This document shows, in pieces, positions 51,559-59,532 of a DNA stretch of 64,000 nucleotides. Made by a program: the position numbers and the translations under genes. The notes beneath the pieces were generated by a model that saw only the letters and a list, made by a program, of their open reading frames with translations, was not told the origin of the DNA and did no database searches. Position 1 is the stretch's first letter. Each line of letters begins with the position of its first letter. This DNA is from CAYVBJ01 sp964517005 (GTDB lineage: Bacteria > Bacteroidota > Rhodothermia > Balneolales > Balneolaceae), in contig CAZFAJ010000002.1 of assembly GCA_964517005.1 (NCBI GenBank), positions 1-64,000 of the forward strand. Reading direction: 5' to 3'.

Positions 51559-53406
51559 TTATGATTCCGTTTTCAAGACATTCTGAATACTCTTTTTCCA
51601 TTCAGTTTTTGGCCTGATCATCGAAGGTGGTATTTCCTGAATATCGCGCGACATCGGGTGTAGTGATTTTTTGCGGCGGGCGACTTTCTCAAGTAATTTC
51701 AGTTTTGCATTGTAGTTGTAGTGAAGAAACTCTATCGCCTCATCACTAAGTTCTGCATGATATTGATGGACAAGAGTATCTGCCAGCCGCAGTGCAGCCA
51801 ACTCCAATCCATTGTCAACTTCGCTGGATTTCTGCTTCCCAAACTCCTGTTTTTGGACAGCACTCATATCAGGAGAAAGGCCGCCCAGGTAGATCGCTTT
51901 GGTCGCGTTAATATTTCGTTGTATTTCAGGTTTTGATATCCTGATATGCGGTTCGAGTGCTGTTGCAATTTCAATGGCCAGCCGCCTGGCAGACATTCCG
52001 CTTTGACTGTAAAAAGACGATAAAAGAAAATGGTTATTTTTACCTGTATTTTCCTTCTCAAAATACCATTTCAGATGCCTGCAAACCAATAATCTGGACT
52101 GTTCGTTGAGAGAAATTACATTTTCATTTATCCGGATGCCTTTTTTTCCTGATCCAACTTTTATCTTTGCCGTTTTTCCTTCTCCTGAAGAAATCATCCT
52201 TCCCCATTTTTTTTGGGCCTGAATTAGCTCTTTATATCGTTTTGCCGATTCCTTGTACCCCTCATATGCCATCTCATATAGTTCTACACTATTTTCTAAT
52301 AAAGCAGCCAGTTGCTTTCTCTTTTTGTTTGATACTACTCCTTTTTCCACAGGCGTCTTCACTTTTTTAGTCAGACGGTCGATAACCTGGGTCACTTTTT
52401 TTATCAAATCATTTATCTTAAGGCCTTCCGGTATTTCTTCTGAATCCACAAAATCTGATTCTGACAGATAGGCAGCCAACGCTCTTATTCTGTTTCCTCC
52501 CCTGGCCTGAGCTACCCTGTATAAACTTCTTTTTTTCTCAACTTCATCCAGTGCGGATGCATATTTCCAGTTACCGGGATAGCTGAAAATCAGGGTGGGA
52601 ATTTCCCTGCCGCATATCAGTTCAAAACCAAGAATCATCATTTCTTCCACATCACGAAAGGTCATAATGTAGGGGTTGTCATTTTCTATTGCCGACATGA
52701 CCCGCTGGAGAAAATGTTTTTCGCGTCTCACCCCGTATTTCAATCTTCCCGATAAATTACCGCTAAACCAAATTTTCAGCTCCTTTGCTGCCTCAGGTGA
52801 TTTTTTTTCCAGCTCAATGGCAACATCATCAATCTGTTTCCGATAGGATGCATATAAATCGTGAACTTTGGTTTGCAGCCCAATTCTTCTGTAGGCAAAA
52901 ATCCGGCCCATGATTTCACCGATTTCCTGATTATCCGTTAAATCCGTAAAAGCAATGGTTACACCATACGGAGTTAAATCCACACGTTTCAAAAGCTGAA
53001 GTGCGGCCTCGCGCTGGCGGTATTCACCTTCATATTCCTGTACAATTTTATCACGTGCAACCAGTATTAAATCTCCAAGTTTATCTGTTACGGCCAAAAT
53101 ATCACGTTCCGACTGCTCTTCCAGGTGTCCCCTTGTGCCGTCATAAACCACCTTTGCAATGAGGCCGATGATTCCCGAAAAAACGGTAAAACTCACAAAG
53201 TAGATGAGCAGCTGAAGAGAAGGCGTAGTGCCGTAGCCAATATAATATCCGCCAATCAAACCCAGAGTAGTTACAGGTCCAGCCGTCCAGAAAATCTGCA
53301 TGAGAGCATGCGACCATTTAATCTTATTCAGGCTTTTTTTCAGCCTCCGGGTATGTTCGTGACTCTCCCTGTTGAGTTTTATTTGTTCTTTTTCCGTATT
53401 GGCCAA
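51559..53406 (-). CDS. 615-residue membrane protein of unknown family
   Basis: Two membrane helices lie near the N-terminus (about 44-62, VTTLGLIGGYYIGYG, and 66-86, LLIYFVSFTVFSGIIGLIA), after a basic cytoplasmic segment. The remaining 520 residues are hydrophilic and mostly helical with strong Lys/Glu content. A beta-rich stretch near residue 395-425 (KTAKIKVGSGKKGIRINENVI) breaks the helices. I recognise no catalytic motif. It ends upstream of the SDR gene and starts 79 bases after the NPD-like gene's stop, same strand, so it could be co-transcribed. It looks like a scaffold or stator-type inner-membrane protein, but the function is open. Confidence 0.7.
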   Translation of the reverse strand: MANTEKEQIKLNRESHEHTRRLKKSLNKIKWSHALMQIFWTAGPVTTLGLIGGYYIGYGTTPSLQLLIYFVSFTVFSGIIGLIAKVVYDGTRGHLEEQSERDILAVTDKLGDLILVARDKIVQEYEGEYRQREAALQLLKRVDLTPYGVTIAFTDLTDNQEIGEIMGRIFAYRRIGLQTKVHDLYASYRKQIDDVAIELEKKSPEAAKELKIWFSGNLSGRLKYGVRREKHFLQRVMSAIENDNPYIMTFRDVEEMMILGFELICGREIPTLIFSYPGNWKYASALDEVEKKRSLYRVAQARGGNRIRALAAYLSESDFVDSEEIPEGLKINDLIKKVTQVIDRLTKKVKTPVEKGVVSNKKRKQLAALLENSVELYEMAYEGYKESAKRYKELIQAQKKWGRMISSGEGKTAKIKVGSGKKGIRINENVISLNEQSRLLVCRHLKWYFEKENTGKNNHFLLSSFYSQSGMSARRLAIEIATALEPHIRISKPEIQRNINATKAIYLGGLSPDMSAVQKQEFGKQKSSEVDNGLELAALRLADTLVHQYHAELSDEAIEFLHYNYNAKLKLLEKVARRKKSLHPMSRDIQEIPPSMIRPKTEWKKSIQNVLKTES

Positions 53407-53485
53407 ATTCCAGGTGATTAATGGCAGATTATAATCGTTTAACTGGAAATATAAGACTCTTTTAACAGATAGTTATCAGAACTCA

Positions 53486-55291
53486 TTACACAGCTTCCAT
53501 TTCGCTGAATAATTTTGCAAGCCGTTCTTTTTGCTCATTAACAGCAGTTTGCAGAGATTCAAGGTTTTCGTTTTCAAACGGTTCCAATTCTGCAATTTCA
53601 AGACATTTGTCCATACCGTTCAAAAGGTTCTTACTGATTTTATTCAATTTTTTCAACTGACTGCTGTCTGATTCTGCCTGTTCCAGCAAGGTTTCAAGAT
53701 AATCCACATACATCACCAATTCACGGGCGAACATGTGTGGGCGGGTTTCCGGAACAAGTGAGGGGCCGCGGCCATAAATATGATCAATCATCTCTTCCAG
53801 GCTGTAGGTGCGGTCAAACCAGGCAAGATTGGAGCCCGGGCAAACGGATTGCCGGCCATAATCCGGTTTGCGGATTCCGAGACGGATTAAAGCACCTGCT
53901 CCAAGATTTGTACAGAGACAAGTTTTTTCCAATACTTCTGACTTCTGTTTCTCCTTTTCATTAGTATCCAGATCGGTTTCTTCGATCTGATTGACTTTTA
54001 AAAGCTGGTACTGGCTTGAAGCCGTGCAGATCGGATTTTCCGTAAATTCAGTATTGGAAACCAGGAATCCTTTGGGGCATTTTGAACCCGGTTTTCCTTC
54101 TTCAACTTTTTTACGGGTATAATTTTGAGAACCGGAACCGCGTACATTATTAAAGGGAATACCAAATGGTGAAACATTGCTTAAATAGAGATCCTCTTCT
54201 CCCGCTTTTTCGAGCAGTTTTGTCGTTTCGTCATCCACACACGTTGCTTCGGGAACCAGAAGAAATGGCGTTCCCCATCCTGTTCCGTCCACACCAAAGT
54301 CATTAAAAAGCCGTTTCATCTCTCCGTTTGTGCCGATTCCGCCCTGAACTGTAACTGCAGGTGAAGACTCTTCAGCAGAAACTTCGGGATAGTCCCATCC
54401 CTGTGATTCATAAAACTGTTGAATCATCGGTCGGAAAGTGTCTGCAAGCTGATCTCTTTTTTCCCTGAATTCCTGCAACAATACCGGAAGGAGTTGTCCG
54501 TCGGAGGGAAATGCGTGTCCGCCGCAATTCAGTCCCGACTCAATCCGGAATTCACTTACCTCGAGGCCTTTCTTTGCCAAAAATTTACCCTGAATCAATG
54601 CAGACCGGAAATCACTTACTTTTAGTATGATTTTCTTTTTCAGGTTTCCCGTACTGTCTCTGTAAAAATCTCTGAACTCTGACAGATAGCTGTACAGCCG
54701 GGGATTAAAACCGGCTGATAAAACCAAACCTGATGAAAGAGAACTTCTTGCAAATCCTCTCAATGCTGCACTTCCGTCACTTTGTTCTGCTGATAAAAGT
54801 TCATCGTTTTTGTCTGTCCGGAGTGCATCGACTTTTGCCATGATATTTACATCAATGGAGCCGGGACGCATGGCTTCCGTCAGGTTGCGGATATATTCAT
54901 TTCGTGCATCCTCATCCCCGAGCGACGCAATCAGGTTATACGTTTTTTTCAGAGGATTCGAATCCGGCAGCATGGAGAAATACCGGTCTTTTTCAGTGCC
55001 GTTAAAGAGCGGCATTGCTCTTAATTCCTCAAATTTCTGCTGCACGATTTCCTGTACGGTTTCGAGGTAAGCAGTAATTCTTTTTGCCCGGCTATCTTCT
55101 TCCGATTGAGGGATATTTTTATATGGCAGTTCAAACTGGTTTGAATAGTATTTTCGGATGCTTTCCAATAATTGATCATCTACAATGGAGATGACTGAAT
55201 TGATTCCGAGATGTGCAACCCGGATGGGACTGTCTGCCGAGTGGCCGAGGCCCATTACGGGGATATGAAACTGATGCTGGTTTTGAAACAT
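53486..55291 (-). CDS. NPD/FMN TIM-barrel-like protein with a cysteine-rich C-terminal part
   Basis: A 601-residue protein with a TIM-barrel look. A first strand IPVMGLGHSADSPIRVAHLG is followed by LNCGGHAFPSDG. Then comes VQGGIGTNGEMKRLFNDFGVD with GTGWGTPFLLVPEAT, the phosphate-binding and catalytic blocks of the nitronate monooxygenase/PfaD-like (NPD) flavoproteins. The C-terminal third has eight cysteines in pairs (ATCVDD, GSKCPKG, PICTAS, CLCTNLG, VCPGSN), possibly a metal or cluster site. Substrate unknown. It is divergent from the tyrosine phenol-lyase gene, sharing a 104-base promoter region. Confidence 0.55.
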   Translation of the reverse strand: MFQNQHQFHIPVMGLGHSADSPIRVAHLGINSVISIVDDQLLESIRKYYSNQFELPYKNIPQSEEDSRAKRITAYLETVQEIVQQKFEELRAMPLFNGTEKDRYFSMLPDSNPLKKTYNLIASLGDEDARNEYIRNLTEAMRPGSIDVNIMAKVDALRTDKNDELLSAEQSDGSAALRGFARSSLSSGLVLSAGFNPRLYSYLSEFRDFYRDSTGNLKKKIILKVSDFRSALIQGKFLAKKGLEVSEFRIESGLNCGGHAFPSDGQLLPVLLQEFREKRDQLADTFRPMIQQFYESQGWDYPEVSAEESSPAVTVQGGIGTNGEMKRLFNDFGVDGTGWGTPFLLVPEATCVDDETTKLLEKAGEEDLYLSNVSPFGIPFNNVRGSGSQNYTRKKVEEGKPGSKCPKGFLVSNTEFTENPICTASSQYQLLKVNQIEETDLDTNEKEKQKSEVLEKTCLCTNLGAGALIRLGIRKPDYGRQSVCPGSNLAWFDRTYSLEEMIDHIYGRGPSLVPETRPHMFARELVMYVDYLETLLEQAESDSSQLKKLNKISKNLLNGMDKCLEIAELEPFENENLESLQTAVNEQKERLAKLFSEMEAV

Positions 55292-55395
55292 GGGTGATTC
55301 TTTAAAAATTTTGCGGATGGGTTTTTAAAATCTATGAAATAAGGATAAATTTAAAGATAAAATACTCTTTTATATAACTAATTCAAAACCACTAT

Positions 55396-56787
55396 ATGCA
55401 TAAATCAAAAGAACAGAAAAGATCGTGGGCAGAGCCGTATAAAATTAAAATGGTAGAGCCGGTTCGCATGACAACCCGGGAAGAACGCCAAAAAGCTATT
55501 CAGGAAGCTGGATACAATACTTTCCTGCTACGCTCACGAGATGTTTACATTGACCTTTTAACGGATAGCGGAACCTCAGCGATGAGCAGTCACCAGTGGG
55601 CCGGGATGATGATGGGTGATGAGGCGTATGCAGGCAGTGATAATTTTTACCATCTGGAGGATACGATTCGAAAATATTACGGCTACAAGTATATCGTACC
55701 TACGCACCAGGGACGTGCAGCTGAACATATCATCTCAAGCCTGATGATAAAAGAGGGGGATGTGATTCCGGGTAATATGTATTTCACTACTACAAAGCTT
55801 CATCAGGAACTTGCCGGAGGTATGTTTAGGGATGTGATTATTGATGAAGCTCATGATCCGGAGAATGACCATCCGTTTAAAGGAAATGTTGATCTAGACA
55901 AACTGGAAGATCTGATCACCAAAACCGGTGCAGACAAAATTCCCTACATCTCCATAGCAACCACTGTGAATATGGCCGGCGGACAGCCAATTTCGCTTGA
56001 AAATCTGAAACAGGTCAGGGAGTTGTCGCAAAAACACGGGATAAAAATCATTCATGATATGACCCGGGTAGCTGAAAATGCCTGGTTTATAAAGGAACGG
56101 GAACCCGGGTATGATCAATATTCGGTAGCAGAAATTGTAAAGAAAATATGCTCGCTCACTGACGGTGCAACCATGAGTGCTAAAAAAGATGCCCTCGTTA
56201 ATATTGGTGGTTTTCTTGCCGTTAACGACGAAGCCCTGTTTGATAAGGCCAGAAATATGGTGGTAATCTACGAAGGCCTTCACACATACGGCGGCATGGC
56301 CGGTCGTGACATGGAAGCACTTGCCATCGGAATAACAGAATCGGTTCAGGAAGATCATATTAGGGCAAGAGTTGGCCAGGTTCAATATCTCGGGGATAAG
56401 CTGCTTACAATGGACATCCCTGTTGTAAAGCCCATAGGCAGCCATGGTGTTTTTCTGAATGCGAAAAAAATCCTGCCACATGTATCCCAGGATAAACTAC
56501 CTGCACAGTCGCTTACTGCCGAACTCTATCTGGATGCAGGTGTGCGGGCAATGGAACGGGGTATTGTCTCTGCCGGGCGCAATCCGGAAACAGGCGAGCA
56601 TAATTATCCGGACCTGGAGCTTGTACGGCTGACTATTCCGCGAAGGGTTTACACACAGGCTCATATGGATGTAGTGGCGGAATCAGTCGATGCTGTATAT
56701 CAAAACCGTGATTCGATTTCAGGCCTTCGGTTTGTCTATGAACCCGAATATCTTCGTTTTTTTCAGTCCAGGTTTGAAAAATATTAA
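55396..56787 (+). CDS. tpl: tyrosine phenol-lyase-like beta-eliminating lyase (tryptophanase superfamily)
   Basis: A 463-residue PLP enzyme. It keeps the shared core: LLTDSGTSAMS, MMMGDEAYAGS with the active-site Tyr, VPTHQGR, and the PLP-lysine region MSAKKDALVNIGG. Residues that separate tyrosine phenol-lyase from tryptophanase favour the former: Arg in VRAMERGIVSAGRN (Ile or similar in TnaA), the GNMYFTTT block, and IYEGLHTYGGMAGRDMEALAIG. The motif YEGMP/QEGFP is YEGLH here, an unusual change next to the substrate pocket. Products would be phenol (or indole), pyruvate and ammonia. The ADP-forming acyl-CoA synthetase follows 50 bases later. Confidence 0.85.
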   Translation: MHKSKEQKRSWAEPYKIKMVEPVRMTTREERQKAIQEAGYNTFLLRSRDVYIDLLTDSGTSAMSSHQWAGMMMGDEAYAGSDNFYHLEDTIRKYYGYKYIVPTHQGRAAEHIISSLMIKEGDVIPGNMYFTTTKLHQELAGGMFRDVIIDEAHDPENDHPFKGNVDLDKLEDLITKTGADKIPYISIATTVNMAGGQPISLENLKQVRELSQKHGIKIIHDMTRVAENAWFIKEREPGYDQYSVAEIVKKICSLTDGATMSAKKDALVNIGGFLAVNDEALFDKARNMVVIYEGLHTYGGMAGRDMEALAIGITESVQEDHIRARVGQVQYLGDKLLTMDIPVVKPIGSHGVFLNAKKILPHVSQDKLPAQSLTAELYLDAGVRAMERGIVSAGRNPETGEHNYPDLELVRLTIPRRVYTQAHMDVVAESVDAVYQNRDSISGLRFVYEPEYLRFFQSRFEKY

Positions 56788-56837
56788 CTTCCTGCCCGGG
56801 GCAGACATTATTTTAATAATGAAATTATCAGCTAAAT

Positions 56838-58898
56838 ATGATTGAAACTTTTTTTAAACCGGAAAATATCGCAGTCATCGGTGCCTCAAGAGATCCGCAT
56901 AAATTGGGTTACGGGGTTGTCAGAAATCTTTTGAAATATAAATTCAAGGGAAAAATCTATCCGGTTCATAAATATGCCTCAGAGATACTTGGGATTCAAT
57001 GTTACCCTTCCATACAAAAACTTCCCGGGCAGGCTGATCTTGTCGTTATTGTAGTTCCGGCCCAAACGGTGCCGTCAGTTTTGGAGGAGTGCGGAGAAGC
57101 CGGAGTAAAATACACGATAATCGTAAGCGGTGGATTTGGCGAGACGGGTGCGGAAGGAGCAAAACTGGAACAACAGGTGAAAAAAATTGCAGGCCGATAC
57201 GGAATCAGAATCATCGGACCCAACTGTATTGGTACCATTGACACACATACACCTGTGAACACAACGTTTGTCGTGGGAATGCCTGATCAGGGTGATATTG
57301 GTTTTATATCTCATTCCGGCGCCATGGTTGCCGCTGTGATTGACTGGGCATGCGGTTCCGGTGTTGGCTTTTCAAGAATTGCAAGTTTGGGAAATCAGAT
57401 TGATGTGACCGAAACGGAAATGATTGACGTGATTGGGGAAGATCCTCAAACCAGCGTGGTTACTGCTTATATTGAGGGGATTTCAGACGGAAGAGCTTTT
57501 CTTGAAAAAGCAGAAAGGATCGCTCAGAAAAAGCCATTTGTAGTGCTGAAGGGTGGACAAAGCAGCAAAGGTGCAGAAGCGGTCTCCTCGCATACGGGAG
57601 CCCTGGCCGGAAGTAAAGAAGTCCACACTGCAGCTTTCAAAAAGTGTGGCGTTCAGGAAGCTCATTCCATGGAGGAAATGTTTGACTGGGCGCGGGCACT
57701 TGCCTGGCAGCCGCTGCCGGAAGGGCGAAGAGTTGCGGTGTTGACAAATGCCGGAGGCCCTGCAATTTTAGCTGTTGATGCATTGGAAAAGTCCGGATTG
57801 CAGCTTTCAGAACTTTCGGATCCAACAGTGAACTACTTAAAAAAGAGACTGCCGAAAGCAGCCAGCTGCAGCAACCCGGTAGATGTGTTGGCCGGGTCAG
57901 GGCCTGCTACGTATACGCTTGCTCTGGAATCTCTGCTGACGGATGAAAATGTTGATGCTGTGATTGTGATTCAGGCACCGCAGGACTGGTTCCTGCCTGC
58001 CAGCCTTGCCGAAGTTGTCGGGGAAGCAGCCGGGCTTCATCATAAACCCGTTATAGCTTCCATTATGGGGAAAGCATCTGTGGATGAGGCACTTGCCATT
58101 CTGCATAAACGAAAAGTGCCCAATGTAGCATTTCCTGAACGGGCTGCATCTGTAGTTTCGGCGATGGCTCAGAGAAAAGAGTGGCTTGACATGGTAAAAA
58201 GCCGGGAGAAAATTAAAAGAGATTATAAAAAGAAGGATATAACTCCACTGATTGAAAACAGGGATTGGTTTCAGATCCTGGAAGCATATGAGATACCTAC
58301 AGTCAGGCAGAAAACAGTTCACTCTATCAAGCAAGCTGTTGATGCTGCAGCCGAAATTGGATACCCGGTGGTGATGAAGATAATGTCCGGCAAGTTTACA
58401 CATAAATCAGATATCGATGGTGTAAAAATCAATTTGAATACGGAGCAGGATATTCAAAATGCATGGAATGAATTTTTGGAAACTGCGGAGGAACTGGGGT
58501 TTGATATTGAAGGAGTACTGGTTCAGAAAATGTTGAAAAACGGTCAGGAGGTCATCATTGGGATAAAACAGGATCCGCAGTTTGGCCCCGCTGTCTTGTT
58601 CGGCTCAGGCGGTACAGATGTAGAACTTTATAAAGATATACAAACAGCGATTGCCCCGCTTTGTCAGTTGGAAGCTGAAAGGCTTATAAATTCAACCATC
58701 GCAGGTAAAAAATTGCAGGGCTGGAGAAGTTTGCCACCGGCCGACAGGGAAACTGTCAGAGATATATTGATAAAAATGAGTTTTATTGCACATTACCATC
58801 CTGAAATTTCTGAAATGGAAATCAATCCTCTTTATGTGATGGAAAATGGAAAAGGAGCGTATGCGGTAGATGTGAGAGGAAGTTTAGTGAAAAGATAA
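56838..58898 (+). CDS. ADP-forming acetate/acyl-CoA synthetase (alpha-beta fusion)
   Basis: A 686-residue fusion. The N-terminal CoA-binding Rossmann domain (VIGASRDPHKLGYG) is followed by a ligase-CoA flavodoxin-like domain and the phospho-histidine segment SSHTGALAGS (His near residue 254). The C-terminal ATP-grasp_5 domain has YPVVMKIMSGKFTHKSDIDGV and MSEMEINPLYV-like SEMEINPLYVMENG. It converts an acyl-CoA, ADP and phosphate to the acid and ATP, the final ATP-making step of amino-acid fermentation. Downstream of the amino-acid lyase, it would capture energy from the pyruvate-derived acyl-CoA. Confidence 0.9.
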   Translation: MIETFFKPENIAVIGASRDPHKLGYGVVRNLLKYKFKGKIYPVHKYASEILGIQCYPSIQKLPGQADLVVIVVPAQTVPSVLEECGEAGVKYTIIVSGGFGETGAEGAKLEQQVKKIAGRYGIRIIGPNCIGTIDTHTPVNTTFVVGMPDQGDIGFISHSGAMVAAVIDWACGSGVGFSRIASLGNQIDVTETEMIDVIGEDPQTSVVTAYIEGISDGRAFLEKAERIAQKKPFVVLKGGQSSKGAEAVSSHTGALAGSKEVHTAAFKKCGVQEAHSMEEMFDWARALAWQPLPEGRRVAVLTNAGGPAILAVDALEKSGLQLSELSDPTVNYLKKRLPKAASCSNPVDVLAGSGPATYTLALESLLTDENVDAVIVIQAPQDWFLPASLAEVVGEAAGLHHKPVIASIMGKASVDEALAILHKRKVPNVAFPERAASVVSAMAQRKEWLDMVKSREKIKRDYKKKDITPLIENRDWFQILEAYEIPTVRQKTVHSIKQAVDAAAEIGYPVVMKIMSGKFTHKSDIDGVKINLNTEQDIQNAWNEFLETAEELGFDIEGVLVQKMLKNGQEVIIGIKQDPQFGPAVLFGSGGTDVELYKDIQTAIAPLCQLEAERLINSTIAGKKLQGWRSLPPADRETVRDILIKMSFIAHYHPEISEMEINPLYVMENGKGAYAVDVRGSLVKR

Positions 58899-59004
58899 AT
58901 CAGGATCGAATGCAGCAGTCAGGCTTGCAATAAAAAGATCCATTTCACTAAATAAACTTTTATTTGAGTAATAAGAGGCATCCGTGTATTTTTAAGTGGG
59001 ATTT

Positions 59005-59454
59005 ATGGAGAAATTTTTGCACATACTACTGGTATTTACAATTTTGATGTCACTTAGTGGTATTGACAAAGTTTTGTTTTTGAGTTACACGGCAGTCACA
59101 AATAGTCAAAAAGCCGCCCATTTCTGCAGCTGTGCAACATGCAATATTGCTGATAGTGAATCTGGAGAGGTTAAATTTTGCCACACAGCTGCTAAAGCTG
59201 ATAACTCCAGGAAATTTTGTCATACTGATTCAGGAGATCACTCAAAAAACAGACATGGCTCATCTGTCTGCAGCTGTAATAGTAATTCCGGAAGTCAGAC
59301 AGATGCAGTGGTATTTAACAATCTGGATAAAGTGGCCTTTTTACAATCTTACAAGGTTAAAAGATCTCTTATTCAGATCTCTCTGGTGCACTCTTTCAAA
59401 GAATCTTTGCCATCCTTTTTACTGAAGGAAGTTTTCCGCCCGCCTAAAATTTAG
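59005..59454 (+). CDS. secreted Cys/His-rich small protein, candidate copper binder
   Basis: About 149 residues from the ATG at 59005 (a GTG at 58996 is an alternative). A hydrophobic N-terminal segment is a signal or anchor. Then AAHFCSCATCNIADS, KFCHTAAK, KFCHTDSGDHSKNRHGSSVCSC give seven cysteines and several histidines within about 60 residues. This is a metal-binding layout in CxCxxC and CH pairs. The last 45 residues are hydrophobic/basic with no further cysteine. No family is recognised. It lies 78 bases before the gene of an OprC-like copper receptor, with a CTGCAATTGCAG palindrome (59478-59489) between them. I infer copper binding or transfer. Confidence 0.6.
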   Translation: MEKFLHILLVFTILMSLSGIDKVLFLSYTAVTNSQKAAHFCSCATCNIADSESGEVKFCHTAAKADNSRKFCHTDSGDHSKNRHGSSVCSCNSNSGSQTDAVVFNNLDKVAFLQSYKVKRSLIQISLVHSFKESLPSFLLKEVFRPPKI

Positions 59455-59532
59455 TTCATCCAAACCAATCCGATCTGCTGCAATTGCAGGTTTGTTGTTC
59501 AGTAAAATCTAAATCTAAATTCAGGATGAACT

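Noticed and set aside
55894..56481. A 195-codon minus-strand frame inside the lyase gene
   Set aside because: It lies opposite the most conserved part of the PLP enzyme and has no homologous pattern.
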